Origin: Puccinia triticina
Taxonomy: Eukaryota; Basidiomycota; Pucciniomycetes; Pucciniales; Pucciniaceae
Reading direction: 5' to 3'
Length of the DNA: 64,000 bases
Assembly (NCBI RefSeq): GCF_026914185.1
Contig: NC_070565.1
Coordinates: forward strand, 1,178,001 to 1,242,000
In this document: positions 9,940 to 22,130 of the stretch, piece after piece
Layout: every line of letters starts with the position of its first letter
How positions within the stretch are numbered: position 1 is the stretch's first letter
Position numbers and translations under genes: made by a program
Notes under the pieces: generated by a model
The model's input: only the letters and a program-made list of their open reading frames with translations
What the model was told of the DNA's origin: nothing
Database searches by the model: none

Positions 9940-12900
9940 TCAGGTTGATCTCTTACTTGCTCTGTAGTTTCTCAGGTGAATAGGTCCATCTGGTATATTA
10001 CTTTCTGGTAGCCATTCATCTCTATCCGCAGATAAGTTTTTATATCTGACCAAGTAGAGTCTGGTGTCTTTACCTTGTATTCTTTCTTTCTTGTCCTTCA
10101 AGATTTTATGTACTCTTAACTGTCCTGAGGGTGGAGTTTCTTCTATTGGGACAGGTTGCGGGGGGGGTAATTCTTCTTCCGGCCTGACTTTGTAAGGTTT
10201 GATCAGGCTCACAGGAAAGACAGGATGTTTCCTAGATAGTTCTTCACTAAGAATGACTTCCACTGCGTTTTTACCATGCAATTGCTTAATGGTGAATGGT
10301 CCTATGAATGGAGGCTTAAGTTTTCTGCTACCACCTAAATTATTAAAATTCATCGTGGATAATAGAACTTTTTCTCCAATCTTGAACTCCGGTTCCTTAT
10401 GGCTTTTATCCCATCTTCCTTTGTTATATTCAACAGCATCATCTACACACTTCCTGGCATGTTGGTGAGTTGAGTCCAGCATCTTTTTGAAGTCAAGAGC
10501 GGTAGGGTGCAGATGAGGTAATTTTTCATTAAGATTGTCTTTGGGCATACGTGGGATCCATCCTCTTTCTAGTACATATGGAGCTACTTTAGTAGAGGAG
10601 TGTTTGCTACTATTGTATGCAATTTCAAGGGCTGGTAATAGGCTTACCCAGTCGTGAGTGTATCCATCATGATTTTTAAATTCAAAACCAAAGGAGCAGA
10701 ATCTGCGCAACATATCCTCCAGAGTCTGGATCATTCTCTCTGCTAATCCATCCGTCTGGGGGTGATAAGCTGTAGAGAATGCCAGTTTAGTGCCTAGCAT
10801 GTCGTGAAGGTTCCTCCAAAATTCTGAAGTGAATTTAGGATCTCTGTCACTAATGATAATCTTTGGAATTCCTACGTCAGCCATGATTCTATTCCAAAAT
10901 AGCATAGCTACTTCCATAGCTGTGTCATCTTTGTGATTAGGGATGAATCTGGCCCTCTTGGAAAACCTGTCTACAACAACCAGGACTGAGTTGTAAGAAT
11001 AGGGTCCTCCTGGGGGCAGGCCTGTAACAAAATCCATATTGACTATTTCCCATTTCTCTGTGGGTTCTGCAGTTTTCTGGAGTAATCCAAATCTTTTACC
11101 AGTCTGTTTGTTTCCTTTCTGGCACGCATCACAAGATTGGATATAATCATGTACTTGTTCTTTCCAGTCAATCCACCACGCAGTTTGTTTGATTCTTTCC
11201 ACTGTTCTCTCTTCAGAGAAGTGGCCAGAGTTCACATTATCATGGCATTTATTCAGGATGTCTTTGATTTGATCTTTATTACTTAGTACCAAAACACTAG
11301 AGTGTTTATGTCTGAAGTAAAGAAGTCCATCTAGCAACGTGAATTTTCCCAGTTTATAGTGTTGGGCTAAATTATCTGGTAAGCTAGCAATCAGTTCTGG
11401 TGGGCTATTGTCATTTCTCAAGATTTCAACCAATTTGAGGAGTTCACTGTTCTCGTCATAGCTTTTCTGGACCAAGTCATAGAAAGCATTATCTAAGTCA
11501 CAGGCATGTATCCCTAAGATTGGAAAAATGTCTTCATCCTCAGGGTCATATGCTGGATTATCTGGGTTATTTGGCAAAGCCCATCTACTTAGACCATCCG
11601 CATTCTTATGTTTGGCTCCTGCTTTATGGATTATAGTCATATGTCCTCTGTACTGTTGTATTGCAATTTGCCATCTAAGCATATGTCTATTAGGAGTTTT
11701 CATATTCATGAGGGTCCTTACAGCGGTACAATCAGTGACTACTACGAAGTTAGAGCCCTCCAAGTAGTAATGAAGTTTTTCTAAGGCCCACACCAGTGCT
11801 AGGCATTCCATTTGACTGGCGCCATATCTCTTTTCTGAGTTTTTTATTTGTCTTGATATAAACAGAACAGGTTTCTCAACAGGTTTATCATCCATGACAA
11901 ATTCTTGGTGTAATGCGGCACCCAGACCATCCAAGCAAGCATCAATGTACAATATAAAGGGTTTATTGTAGTCTGGTTGGGACAGTACGGGGGCAGATGT
12001 AACAAGCCTTTTAAGCTCTTCATAATCTTGCACTCTGTCATATGTCATCTCAAAGATAGTGTCATTATTACATAGTGCATAAAGACTTTTACTTACATGG
12101 GCAAAGCTTGGTACATGTTGGCGGTAATAGCTGCAGAAACCTAGAAATGACATCATTTCTAATTTATTCTGTGGCATAGAGTTAAGTAAGACAGAAGCTA
12201 CTCTGTTCTGATCAATGGCTAAGGATAGTCCGGAAACTACACGTCCCAAGGCTTTAAGTTCCCCATATCCAAAGTTACACTTTTTAATGGACATCTTTAA
12301 ACCTGCTTCTATGGCCGTGGACAGCACTAGGTTAATTTTCTCCAAATGAGTTTCCCAATCATCAGAGTAAATTATGATGTCATCTATGTACACCATCATC
12401 CAACTTTGTCTGATGAAGGATCCGAATACAGAGTCCATCATCCTTTGGAAATGTGAGGGCGCATTTTTGATACCAAAGGGCATTCTTAGGTATTCAAAGA
12501 TTCCTAGGTGGCAGATAATTCTGAGGTATTTTCTGCTTTCTGGGTCTATAGGGATCTGGTGGAAACCTTTAAGCACATCCATAGTGGTGATGTACTTAGC
12601 TTTGGACAGGTTGTGCAAGGAGTGATCTATGCGGGGAATGGGATAATAGTCAGGTCTAGTGTAATTATTAAGAGCACGGAAGTCTCCAACCATTCTAGAT
12701 TTCTCATTATGCCACGCAATTATTACAGGTGTTGTAACTTCAACTTGCTCATTATGTCCTACTTTCCTCAAGACACCTAATTCCTGGAGCTCTTTGATGT
12801 GAGTTTCAAGAGCTTCTCTGGACTTGGGGCTTGAAGGATAGGGAGGCCTCCGTAGCTGAGGCGGATAAGGTTTGCTCACCGTGAGTTCTAGTTTCATGTC

Positions 12901-15393
12901 ATGACCTTTAATATTACCAATGGGTTCTTCAGTAGTACAAAAGGCTTCTTTGTGCTTGAAACAAGATTTCAGAACATCAAGTTTTTGATCTTCCGTCAGG
13001 ATTTCACTAACAGCAGCTTGGGACAAGTACTCTTCTTTAAAAGAGTGTAGTTCCTCTTGGTATTTCACATTATTAGTATTAAGTTGGTCCGGGAGCTTAA
13101 TATTAATATTGCAAATCTGGAACTTTCTTTTCCAGTCTCCACCTATAGTGTAGAATCTGTCTTTGCTTTGGAATATGTCTATTCCATACATGCAGAATGT
13201 ATCATTACCTAAGATCAAGCAATTACACACAGCATCTTGTAAAACAACAAATTCCACATTTAGTCTAAGGGAGCCTTTGGAGTGCGGGAAGATTAGTGGC
13301 ATAACTACTACTCCTACTGGTTTCATAGCAGAGTTGCAGCTACTGAACTTGGCTTTTGGCATGGGGAGCAAGTGGTTTCCCCATTCTGGATAACAATCAT
13401 CCAAAAAGGTGCTACTGACGCAGGAGCAGAAGGCGCCTATGTCTAGCAGAGCTCTTAACTCTATGTCTTGAAATAAGACAGTGGTATAGCTGGTCTTACC
13501 CATAGTATAACTCATCCCTGCTTCAGGTTTGTTGGTGAGCAATTTGGCGTCAGAAACGTGGCCGACTTTCATAGAAGAATCCCATTTTTGAGGTAAATTG
13601 GAATCCCCGTGAATGGAATTAATGGATAAGTCATCACCAATATCAGCTTGGATCACATGTATCCTGGGGTTGTCTTCTTCCGCGGGCTCAGTAGTAACAA
13701 CCTCAAATTGAGATTGGGTGTCTTCCTCATTGTCAGAGTCTTCTTCTACTTCCACGTTGTTAATCCTTTTGCGTGGATTAGGGCAATCAGGTTTTTTGTG
13801 GCCCTTTTCCCCGCAATTGTAACATTCAGGGATTGCAGTCCTCTTCACAGGTGGATCTCCTGTGGTAGGTTTGGGTGTTTCAGATTTGGGGAGATCTCTC
13901 TTTTCTGGAACACCATTTCTCACGTACTTTTTGTTAAGACCATTCAGGACTACAGTTTCATGTAATATACCTATAAATTTAGCTAGGTCTACATTCATGT
14001 CACTGAGTCTGCATCTCATTAAGCTTTCAATTTGTCCTCTACACTGATTAAGGAGCCTATCATTGATTTCTTCTTTGGATGGATTGTTGTACATACAATC
14101 TATCCTCTTTTTCTGGCGTAAGCACCATTCTGAGGCAGTTTCTTTGGTTGGATCAAAGTAGTCTGCTTCAAAAGCTTGGCGCTTTTCAGTTCTCCAGACT
14201 CTGGTTCCCCATTCCTCTTTGATAAGCTCTTTCCACGCACTCCAGCTTTGTTCACCTACTTCCTCTCCTTTGGTGATGAACCAATCTGCAGCCACGCCCT
14301 CAAAGAGTCTAGGCATCCTGGAAATAACAGCTTCCTCATCTGCGCGGTAGGATCTTAACATATGATCAATGGTTCTGATAAAATTCATATGATCATACTC
14401 TCCTTTGCCGTCAAACTTAGGCCAGTCTTTGACTGGAGGCATTAGTTTATTTACCTCAACCATGTCCAGGGTTCTGTAAGGGGTATTCTGGCGTGGATTA
14501 TTATTCTGGGGCGGAGCAGAGTTACGCATAAAAGGGTTATTATGCCTGGGGACCTCTGCTTGAGGTGTGTAATGTGGTTCACACTGTTGTTTTCTCTCTG
14601 GATAAGCTTGGCTGCCATATGAGGCATTTTTGCCACGCTCCTGAGCTGCTGGGGGAGGAGTCTGATTATCATTAAGATAACTGTTGGCACTCTTCAGATG
14701 TGGAGGAATGTCTCTTTGAGTACCATTACTGCACCTCAACTCAGGTACGGGAGCGTAGGTTTCCGCAATATGGGGAATATTGCAAGGAGCTTGGACTTTC
14801 TTATCAGATGTTGATTTCAAAGTCTTAATTTCCGCAGAGAGCGTAGAAATTTGAGACGTAAAATTTTCTGTAAGAGCATGAATTTTGCCATCCATTTTGG
14901 CATTGAGTTGTAAAATTAATTCCTTAATCTCAAAGTTCTCTGCTTTTTGTTTGGCGAAGTACTCCTTGTCCAATCTGGTCACTATGTGATCAGCGGTGGA
15001 ATTGTGCACAGCAGCAGAATTCCTGGAATACTGCAGGATTTCAGACACGTCATACTTGGTGTCATGGGTAGTATTTTTAAGGCTCTCACAATCCTTTCCA
15101 ATCTCAACAATAAGATCACAGTGTTTGTTTGGCAACTCAAGAGGCAGTGGTCTCTCCAATTTTTGGAGAACAGACAAAGTTTTGGAACTAACGGCTTCTT
15201 TGATTTCTAATAAGCTACTATTTATTCTATTTACAATTGTTTTTAAGTTGGCTTCATTGTTGAAATCAATAGTGGAAAGATTAACATTTACCGCGTCGAG
15301 TGAGTCAAATAGAGAATTAAGGATGGAAGGGGTCAGTCGATGTTCTTGTACAGATTCGCCGCAATCTGAAGGAGGTCGGTCGTCCGCTTCCAT
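9940..15393 (-). CDS. Gag-Pol polyprotein of chromovirus copy 1
   Basis: 1,817 codons starting at an ATG. Domains in order: coiled-coil-rich N-terminus (1-200); capsid-like gag region (about 315-490, around [15 protein letters not shown]); CCHC knuckle C-x2-C-x4-H-x4-C (524-537, [14 protein letters not shown]); aspartic protease (LLDIGAF, catalytic Asp about 651; note DIG rather than DSG/DTG); reverse transcriptase with YIDD (about 1002-1005); RNase H (Asp 1151, Glu 1197, Asp 1221); integrase with an H..H..C-x2-C zinc head (about 1384-1424) and DDE core (about Asp 1454, Asp 1516, Glu 1552); a GPF segment; and a C-terminal chromodomain (about 1758-1812, [16 protein letters not shown]). No internal stop is present. 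It begins inside ORF1 in the -1 frame, so it needs frameshifting or reinitiation. The chromodomain suggests targeting to modified histones. Confidence 0.92.
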   Translation of the reverse strand: MEADDRPPSDCGESVQEHRLTPSILNSLFDSLDAVNVNLSTIDFNNEANLKTIVNRINSSLLEIKEAVSSKTLSVLQKLERPLPLELPNKHCDLIVEIGKDCESLKNTTHDTKYDVSEILQYSRNSAAVHNSTADHIVTRLDKEYFAKQKAENFEIKELILQLNAKMDGKIHALTENFTSQISTLSAEIKTLKSTSDKKVQAPCNIPHIAETYAPVPELRCSNGTQRDIPPHLKSANSYLNDNQTPPPAAQERGKNASYGSQAYPERKQQCEPHYTPQAEVPRHNNPFMRNSAPPQNNNPRQNTPYRTLDMVEVNKLMPPVKDWPKFDGKGEYDHMNFIRTIDHMLRSYRADEEAVISRMPRLFEGVAADWFITKGEEVGEQSWSAWKELIKEEWGTRVWRTEKRQAFEADYFDPTKETASEWCLRQKKRIDCMYNNPSKEEINDRLLNQCRGQIESLMRCRLSDMNVDLAKFIGILHETVVLNGLNKKYVRNGVPEKRDLPKSETPKPTTGDPPVKRTAIPECYNCGEKGHKKPDCPNPRKRINNVEVEEDSDNEEDTQSQFEVVTTEPAEEDNPRIHVIQADIGDDLSINSIHGDSNLPQKWDSSMKVGHVSDAKLLTNKPEAGMSYTMGKTSYTTVLFQDIELRALLDIGAFCSCVSSTFLDDCYPEWGNHLLPMPKAKFSSCNSAMKPVGVVVMPLIFPHSKGSLRLNVEFVVLQDAVCNCLILGNDTFCMYGIDIFQSKDRFYTIGGDWKRKFQICNINIKLPDQLNTNNVKYQEELHSFKEEYLSQAAVSEILTEDQKLDVLKSCFKHKEAFCTTEEPIGNIKGHDMKLELTVSKPYPPQLRRPPYPSSPKSREALETHIKELQELGVLRKVGHNEQVEVTTPVIIAWHNEKSRMVGDFRALNNYTRPDYYPIPRIDHSLHNLSKAKYITTMDVLKGFHQIPIDPESRKYLRIICHLGIFEYLRMPFGIKNAPSHFQRMMDSVFGSFIRQSWMMVYIDDIIIYSDDWETHLEKINLVLSTAIEAGLKMSIKKCNFGYGELKALGRVVSGLSLAIDQNRVASVLLNSMPQNKLEMMSFLGFCSYYRQHVPSFAHVSKSLYALCNNDTIFEMTYDRVQDYEELKRLVTSAPVLSQPDYNKPFILYIDACLDGLGAALHQEFVMDDKPVEKPVLFISRQIKNSEKRYGASQMECLALVWALEKLHYYLEGSNFVVVTDCTAVRTLMNMKTPNRHMLRWQIAIQQYRGHMTIIHKAGAKHKNADGLSRWALPNNPDNPAYDPEDEDIFPILGIHACDLDNAFYDLVQKSYDENSELLKLVEILRNDNSPPELIASLPDNLAQHYKLGKFTLLDGLLYFRHKHSSVLVLSNKDQIKDILNKCHDNVNSGHFSEERTVERIKQTAWWIDWKEQVHDYIQSCDACQKGNKQTGKRFGLLQKTAEPTEKWEIVNMDFVTGLPPGGPYSYNSVLVVVDRFSKRARFIPNHKDDTAMEVAMLFWNRIMADVGIPKIIISDRDPKFTSEFWRNLHDMLGTKLAFSTAYHPQTDGLAERMIQTLEDMLRRFCSFGFEFKNHDGYTHDWVSLLPALEIAYNSSKHSSTKVAPYVLERGWIPRMPKDNLNEKLPHLHPTALDFKKMLDSTHQHARKCVDDAVEYNKGRWDKSHKEPEFKIGEKVLLSTMNFNNLGGSRKLKPPFIGPFTIKQLHGKNAVEVILSEELSRKHPVFPVSLIKPYKVRPEEELPPPQPVPIEETPPSGQLRVHKILKDKKERIQGKDTRLYLVRYKNLSADRDEWLPESNIPDGPIHLRNYRASKRST

Positions 15394-16519
15394 CTGGCGG
15401 GGTCGTCGAAGTTGATCGGATTGGAGCTCGAGCTTCGATTCTTGCCCGAGTCGGTTTTCTTGAACTTCATCATCTGTTTCTTCGGCGGGGCTGGGAAGTG
15501 GAAGTTCTTGGCTTCCCAGGGATTCCAGCCCTTGACGAGGGCCTTGATTTCGTGGTTCTCCATGAGTTTCTGGAGGGCCTTCTGGGATTCTTGAGCCGTA
15601 GTGAGCAAAGCTCGCAGCCCGGCTGTCGCTCCGTCATTCGCGATCGCTAGATACTGCTTCCAAGTACTCACGTGCTCTCTGGCCCGGAGTTCGATCTGCT
15701 CCTCCTTCGAAAGGGTCTTGATTTCGGGAGTGATAGGGCGTGTACGGGTAGGAACCGATAAGCTGGGGGAAAGCTCGTCGATCTCGTCGATCTCCATAGC
15801 GGACTCGTTCGGCTCGGTCGGACAAGGGCCGTCCTTGGATTGAGGAGGGGTGTCGGATGGAGCCGGGGTGGAAGCCGGGGTAGCGGGCATCGGATCCTTG
15901 CGGGCGATCGTGGTCACCTGCATATTCTTGACCCGATCTTGTAGCTCCTTTGCCGCCGCGAGCTCGCGTTGGAGGCGGGAGTGGGCCTCGTAGTTCGGGA
16001 CGAGTTGACCTAGTTTTGTTGTTGACCATTGTCAGCTACTGTACTTGGTTTGAGGAGAGGTTTGGTTTTTTTGAAAGGGAAGGTTGGAACTTACTAGTGG
16101 TAGTCTTGTCAGCGGTGGGGGCTGTCGGAGCGGGATTCGGGTTATCGACAGTGGTCTCGGCGGCGATGCTGGCAGTCACTGTAAAGTACCAAAAAGGATA
16201 TGAGAATCGTTTAGTTTCAGGTGTATAGGGATTTTTGAGAGGATAGCGGGAAGTTTGGACTCACTTTTAGCACGGTACTCGGCGTCGTAGAATGCCTTCT
16301 TCTTTGCTTTGGCTTCTCGGCGGTAGCGTTGGATCTTGAGGAGGGTATCGAGATCCTCTTCTTCGCGAATATGGGCGTGGTAGGCGGCGAGGATGATTTG
16401 TTCCTCGGGGGTGAGCTGTTCCCACGGGGTGGGTTGGTAGTCGCGGAGTGCGGCTTCTTTGCGCAGGCGCAGCAATTTCAGGTAATACTGAATTAATTCG
16501 GCGTTTTCCTGTAAATTCA
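15333..16519 (-). CDS. Spliced ORF1 of chromovirus copy 1 (3 introns, about 338 aa, unknown function)
   Basis: Three coding segments join in one frame: 16265-16519, 16095-16178 and 15333-16009. Donors are GTGAGT and GTAAGT; acceptors are TTTCCAG, TTACAG and ACTAG. A leader donor (CCAA|GTTAGT, about 16615-16622) joined to the first acceptor places A before TG, which would create the start codon at the splice junction. Segment lengths close exactly (A+255, 84, 677 nt to the stop). The protein has a charged helical N-terminus ([30 protein letters not shown]), a Pro/Thr/Ala linker, a coiled coil ([16 protein letters not shown]) and a C-terminal [16 protein letters not shown]-like tail. I recognise no known domain. 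It could be a gag-like or accessory protein. The same junctions occur in copy 2. Confidence 0.7.
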
Positions 16520-16839
16520 CTGGAAAAAAACACGCTACAAAAGTCAGAAATTAGACTTCAAAATTTTGTTTATATATTTTTGTAATTTGAGTTGAATTTT
16601 TGACGAAGAAAATGACTAACTTGGATGAATTTTTAGGGTTTTTGGTTTGGTTTTGGCGTAGAAGGTAGAAAAAAAGGTGATTTTTTGTCAGTTTTAATGT
16701 TTTTAAAGGCGTAAAAAATTCAGAGAGTAGTGAAAATATTTTTAGGTATTTTTTAGAGTATATTTTGGAAATTTTTGACGTAAAAAATTTAAGATTTATA
16801 AGGGCTCTTTCTTTCAAATGAATTTGAAGGAAATTTCCT

Positions 16840-16852
16840 GGCCAGACCCCCA
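16840..16852 (-). promoter_or_regulatory. Putative primer-binding site of chromovirus copy 1
   Basis: Two bases after the 5' LTR the minus strand reads TGGGGGTCTGGCC. It begins with TGG, as expected for pairing with a tRNA CCA end. I could not match it confidently to a specific tRNA. The adjacent leader contains the palindromes GGAAATTTCC and TTCAAATTCATTTGAA. Confidence 0.55.
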
Positions 16853-16854
16853 AT

Positions 16855-18518
16855 TGTCAGCCTACGTGATGCCAAGGATATTATCCTTCTAGCTACACGT
16901 GGTGCAAAGCAAAAGATTAGAGTTATAAAACTCTAAGGCAAGGTTATAAGGGTTAATTCCAACGTAATTGTTGGGAATTATGGCGTAAGAATAAGGCAAT
17001 TTGGGCCAATTTGGGCCAATTTGACGTAATAAAATGAATATAATTAATTTTAAAGAGGGGCCTGATAAATCAGGGGTGTTTAATCCCTCTAGAATGAAGA
17101 ACTGGGGCCTGTAAACAGGGGTGTTTTAAATCCCAGAAAGAAATAGCGGAGAATCTCAAGAGAAGGGGCTTAAACTTACTAGTATAAGACCCTAGGGGCA
17201 CTTGAGGTTCTTCAGGCGTGAAGTTGGGCAGTTGGAGGCGCTCAGAAGTGGTAATCTTGAGGGCAGGGTGGTTACTGGACAGCTTCAGGGCGGAAATTGG
17301 GGCTAAAAATCACGAAAGTAGGTATTTTACCTGGCAAATCACAGGCTAATGAGGCTGTTGAAGGCGGGTAAAATCCTAATAGGTAATGTAAAGCTGGGGA
17401 ATCTCCTTTTGGGCGGAGAAAGGGCCCTTTATATAGCCTAGGCAGGCCTCCAGGGGCGCCCAGGGGACATGGGGACACTTGTGGGCGCATTCTGAGGCAA
17501 TTTGGTTGCGCTAGAAGGCGCTGTGGGTCGTGGAACCTTGGGGCTTGGATACAAGGGTTGCCAAGGACCTTTTACAGAGGTTCTGCGTGATTTTACACGT
17601 GCCTTACACGTCATGGGGGCTGGTTTGGGGGTTCTGTGACGCTCATTTCCGTGAAAATGTGCCACAGAAGGTACTAGAACTGGCTTCTGTGTACTAGTAC
17701 ACGTGTAAGCAGTGCTTTATACATGTTCTGGAGGCGCTTATTGATTGCTCCAGTTCATTTGACCCCTTCTACATATTTACTACAGTTGTAATTTAGGTGT
17801 AGTGAGGCTTGGGAGAAGCTGGGGCGCTTTCTAGTGTCTCCTGTGCACGCTGCAAGAGCTCTTTTCCATCTAGAATGTTTTATATTGAATGACGTGGTAA
17901 TTACATCTTGTTTGGTGATTAATTACATGTGTACAAGCCCTATAACACATGTAATATTGTTATTGGGGCGTATTCTGGCCCATTCTTACTTATTGGTAAC
18001 CTGAGCGCTTTGGTTGCGGGCTAGTTTATGCATTATGCATATATTTACACTAGGAGCGCGGGCTTGAGCTCTAGGCAACAAAGCACGCGGGCTTGGGTGC
18101 GCCACGCAACAAATAAAGCTATCTTTTGAACTGTACACAACACCTCAGTTACGTCACTGAAAATGGTTGTAAATATATGTACTTATATATATATGTGCAT
18201 ACAAGTGCATCCACGCGGGGCGTGATGCACTTGCGTAAACTTTGAAGTTAGTTTACACAAGGAAGGGATAATAATTAAGGGTACATGTAAGTGAGGTACC
18301 CTAGGTTATTTTACCCGTAGAATCAGAATCTTTCATAATATTTTACTTATTAATTACACAAAGCTAAGTAATTAATTATTTATAAGTGTTTTTAATGTTT
18401 TTTGCGTAGTTTTACATATGTAAGAGTAATAATGTCTCTTTCATATGTAAAACTACTTTTCATATTTTATTTGTATATTTTTATGTCACGGTGGCTCTGC
18501 CATAGTAGCCAGCTGACA
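16855..18518 (-). repeat. 5' LTR of chromovirus copy 1
   Basis: 1,664 bp, TGTCAG...CTGACA. It is almost identical to the LTR at 8211-9875. It is followed directly by the right-hand target duplication CTTAT. Confidence 0.95.
17428..17435 (-). promoter_or_regulatory. TATA box of the chromovirus 5' LTR
   Basis: The minus strand reads GGCTATATAAAGGGCCC, a canonical TATA element in the LTR that would drive the element. Copy 2 LTRs have GGCTACAAAAAGGGCCC at the same place, so the box is lost there. Confidence 0.6.
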
Positions 18519-18562
18519 CTTATGACTTCCACCATTTCTTTTGCTGATGTGTTTCCTTTTAG

Positions 18563-18767
18563 ATCTTGGTCTGATGTGAACACCAGCAGTGAAGGAATTG
18601 TAAATCTTTTGAAGGAGCATTCCTGCCGCACAGGAAATGAATTTTGTGAAGCACTACATCTGGGAAAAGCAGTGGACTTGAAATGGGTAAAGCCCTGGGG
18701 ATCACTGGACCACCTTCTAAAATACAGAAATGAAGAGCTACCTGAAATCTCTTACTTCAAAGTTTGA
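18563..18767 (+). pseudogene. Downstream exon of the gene interrupted by chromovirus copy 1
   Basis: After the right-hand CTTAT a pyrimidine-rich tract ends in CCTTTTAG (18555-18562). An open frame follows (SWSDVNTSSEGIVNLL...LKWVKPWGSLDHLL..ELPEISYFKV) and ends in TGA at 18765-18767. Removing the transposon would leave a short intron of roughly 80 bp between 8175 and 18563. The phase does not match the upstream frame by one base, in line with the frame change already seen upstream. I do not recognise this C-terminal part. Confidence 0.45.
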
Positions 18768-18881
18768 TTCCCTACCCCCTCCACATCACCCATTCAATCC
18801 TGGATCAACACAGTTGTAGCATTTTCTTCCAATTTACATTATCAATTCCTATTGTCAATCCATTCATCTTCAACTTTTTTC

Positions 18882-19110
18882 TTGTCAATACTTATCAAAT
18901 TGCCTTCTGGATTTCTTTACACATCTTACATTGTCTTTCAAAATTCTTTCAAAATTTGTATTATACATCCTCAGTCACATTTAACATTTTCTTGTGAATC
19001 CTCATCAAATTCCCTGTTGGCTTTCTTTCCATAACTTGCATCATCTCTCAAACCACTATCTCATTTTGTATTATACATCCTCATTCACATTGTCAATCAT
19101 AAGTGATTTC
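18882..19110. repeat. Imperfect tandem duplication, about 115 bp
   Basis: Two AT-rich copies share CATCAAATT-type starts, a GG-TTTCTTT centre and TTTGTATTATACATCCTCA followed by TCACATT. Divergence is high. No coding role is seen. Confidence 0.6.
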
Positions 19111-19199
19111 CGTTGAATTTCCTTTCAAATGACCTTCTCATCTTGCATCAGAGTCTACAAAACAGATTTTTGCCCCCAACAATCATGGTTGTTCAACCC

Positions 19200-19735
19200 C
19201 TTGTTGGACATGGTTGTCCCAGGATAGGTCGCGGGACAGCGGCCAATCCAAGGTCTTGTTTGACTTGAGTCTGACTGAGTGCCTGGCCCGGAGTTCATGG
19301 GCTGGTTCTGGGCGGAACGGTCGCGGGCATGCTTCAAACCAGGCATGCGGCATGCTTCAAACCAGGCATGCGGGCATGCTTCAAACAAGGCATGGTTGTT
19401 CAAAGTTAAAACTGTTGTCGGACATGGTTTTCCAAGGAGAGTTGGGACCGGCGGCCGATCCGAAGTCTGGCCGACTCAGTTCGGAGTGTCTGCTTGCATA
19501 AACACACGGTACTGATCAGCGGGCCGAGCCCGGAGTTCATGCGCATGTTCTGAGCGGAAGCGTCGGGGGGCATGCCCTTCGAACCCAAGCAGGTTGTGGA
19601 CGTATATACAGACTGCAGTATCTATGTACCGTGGCCTGTACTTGGCTTATTTATCTGACACGAGTGTCAGAATTTGTTTTTCGTTTTCGTTTTGGGTGGC
19701 ACAACCAATGTCAGGCCAGGTCCACCGTAGATACA
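19200..19735 (-). repeat. Dispersed repeat R2 with local triplication
   Basis: 19438-19735 is the inverted partner of R1 (5920-6195). A second partial copy of its CCCGGAGTTCATG..GGCGGAA block lies at about 19280-19320. Between them, about 19325-19395 holds three near-identical copies of GGCATGCTTCAAACCAGGCA. Open frames here follow the repeat and are not called genes. Confidence 0.7.
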
Positions 19736-19739
19736 ATAC

Positions 19740-20440
19740 ATGTATTGCATCAGGTTTGGTGTTGTTACAACTGGCCTATTCATGCTCCTCTTTCGTCAGA
19801 AATATCCATCATGTCGCTCGCTTCGCCGGCCATAATCTTGTTCTCACTCATCCCGCCCCAGTCCCCTCATCACTCCTTGTCTTATGACCATTAGCTAACT
19901 CGGCCGATGATCTTCTTTGCCAGCAAATTTTCCTCAGCTCTTCATTGACATCTAGTTTTTGAACATATGTACTGTGCTTCCTCTTGCTTTTTCATCCGAC
20001 TGAATTATTATCTTCCTTGCGTCTTTTTTTTTGTTGGATTCACAAACTGCTTAATTTAATTGCATATATGCAGCCAGGGTTAAATTTTATCACCTTTTTT
20101 CTGCAGTGTAATACATGTAGAGACGCCTACCTGAAGACTGATAAACCATGTTCCAGTCCATAACTTTTGGGGTCAAGCTGGAAAATACACATTAGATAGC
20201 GTGAATGGAAAGTTGGACAAAACAGAATTATGTTATGTCTGTGACTCTATGAAGATTTCAGAGGAAAAGTCAGGGAAATAATTTTGTAGCTGATTCAACA
20301 AAAATCCAAAACACAGATGTTTACCAAACTCCACATGTACAGAGGAGACACCAGCTGGAATGGGATCAGAAAACCATAAGTTTGAATAGTTTTGAGCAGT
20401 GATGAAGCTGCATGCTGCTCACTGGATAGCATTCAAGAAT
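19740..20440. other. No gene recognised
   Basis: No coding frame with recognisable features, and no clear repeat. Pyrimidine-rich and AT-rich sequence. Confidence 0.4.
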
Positions 20441-22130
20441 CAACAATGGGTGACTACGCTACCCGTAGCGGTAGCGTAATGATAAATTAGTGAATTTTGG
20501 GTTGCTACCGCTACTTTACACGTAATTCTTATGCACTACATTATCCGCAAATTGTTTTACTACAGTTTAACTGCAACACACCAGGGCCCAAAAGGGATGT
20601 TTCCCCCCCGGATAGAGAATCTCTCTGTGGACCCGGGGTGGGTACCCACTTCACACCTGCCGGACAGTGCCGGATACGGTTCTGGGTGTGAAATCTTGTC
20701 TACCCGGCAAGGGTAATAAACTGGGTGGTACCTACTACCCGCATGTATTCCGCTGGCACCAGCCAGGACTCCGCCGGTACCTGTGAGTACACCGCCGGCA
20801 CTAGCTGTCAGCCTACGTGATGCCAAGGATATTATCCTTCTAGCGACACGTGGTGCAGAGCAAAATATTAGAGTTGTAAAACTCTAAGACAAAGGTATAA
20901 GGGATAATTCCAACGTAAATGTTGGGAATTATGGCGTAAAAATAGGGCAATTTGGGCCAATTAGACGTAATAAAATTGATATGATTAATTTTAAGAGGGG
21001 CCTGATAAATCAGGGGTGTTTAATCCCCCTAGAATAAAGAACTGGGGCCTGTAAACAGGGGTGTTTCAAATCCCAGAAAGAAATGGCGGAGAATCTCAAG
21101 AGAAGGGGCTTAAACTTACTAGTATAAGACCCTAGAGTCACTTGAGGTTCTTCAGAAATGAAGTTGGGCAGTTGGAGGCGCTCAGAGGAGGTAATCTTGA
21201 GGGCAGGGTGGTTACTGGACAGCTTCAGGGCGGAATTCAGGGCTAAAAATCACGAAAGTAGGTATTTTACCTGGCAAATCACAGGCTATTGAGGCTGTTG
21301 AAGGCGGGTAAAATCCTAATAGGTAATGTAAAGCTGGGGAATATCCTTTTGCGCGGAGAAAGGGCCCTTTATATAGCCTAGGCAGGCCTCCAGGGGCGCC
21401 CAGGGGACATGGGGACACTTGTGGGCGCATTCTGAGGCAATTTGGTTGCGCTAGAAGGCGCTGTGAGTCGTGGAACCTTGGGGCTTGGATACAAGGGTTG
21501 CCAAGGACCATTTACAGAGGTTCTGCGTGTTTTTACACATGCCTTACACGTCATAGGGGCTGGTTTGGGGGCTCTGTGACGCTCATTTCCGTGGAAATGT
21601 GCCACAGAAGGTACTAGAACTAGCTTCTGTGCACTTTTACACGTGCAAGCAGTGCTTTATACAGGTTCTGGAGGCGCTCATTGAATGCTCCAGTTCATTT
21701 GACCCCTTCTACATGTTTACTACAGTTGTAATTTACGTGTAGTGAGGCTTGGGAGAAGCTGGGGCGCTTTCTAGTGTCTCCTGTGCACGCTGCAAGAGTC
21801 CTTTTCAATCTAGAATGTTTTTATATTGAATGATGTGGTAATTACATATTTTTTGGTGATTAATTACATGTGTACAAGACATATAACACCTGTAATATTG
21901 CTATTCGGGCGTATTCTGGCCCATTTTCACTTACTGGTAGCCTGAGCGCTTTGGTTGCGGGCTAGTTTATGCGTTATGCATATATGTACACCATGCGCGC
22001 AGGCTTGAGCTCTAGGCAACAGAGCACGCGGGCTTGGGTGCGCCACACAACAAATAAAGCCATCTTTTAAACTATACACAACACCTCAGTTACGTCACTG
22101 AAGATGTGTGTAAAAATACGTATTTATATA

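Larger units (their letters stand above)
8211..18518 (-). mobile_element. Complete Ty3/gypsy chromovirus, copy 1
   Basis: This 10,308-bp element has LTRs at 8211-9875 and 16855-18518, each with TGTCAG...CTGACA ends. It is flanked by perfect CTTAT duplications (8206-8210, 18519-18523). It is oriented on the minus strand: 5' LTR on the right, then primer-binding site, spliced ORF1, gag-pol, polypurine tract and 3' LTR. The two LTRs differ at only a few positions (a small cluster near 9225 versus 17868), which implies recent insertion. All pol catalytic motifs and a C-terminal chromodomain are present, so this copy may be autonomous. It sits in an intron of the alpha-kinase-like gene in antisense orientation. 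Confidence 0.95.

Noticed and set aside
15634..16029. 131-codon frame starting [11 protein letters not shown], overlapping ORF1 exon 3
   Set aside because: Differences between copies are better explained by the spliced ORF1 frame, where several are synonymous. This frame is Arg/Pro/Gly-rich, as out-of-frame shadows often are.
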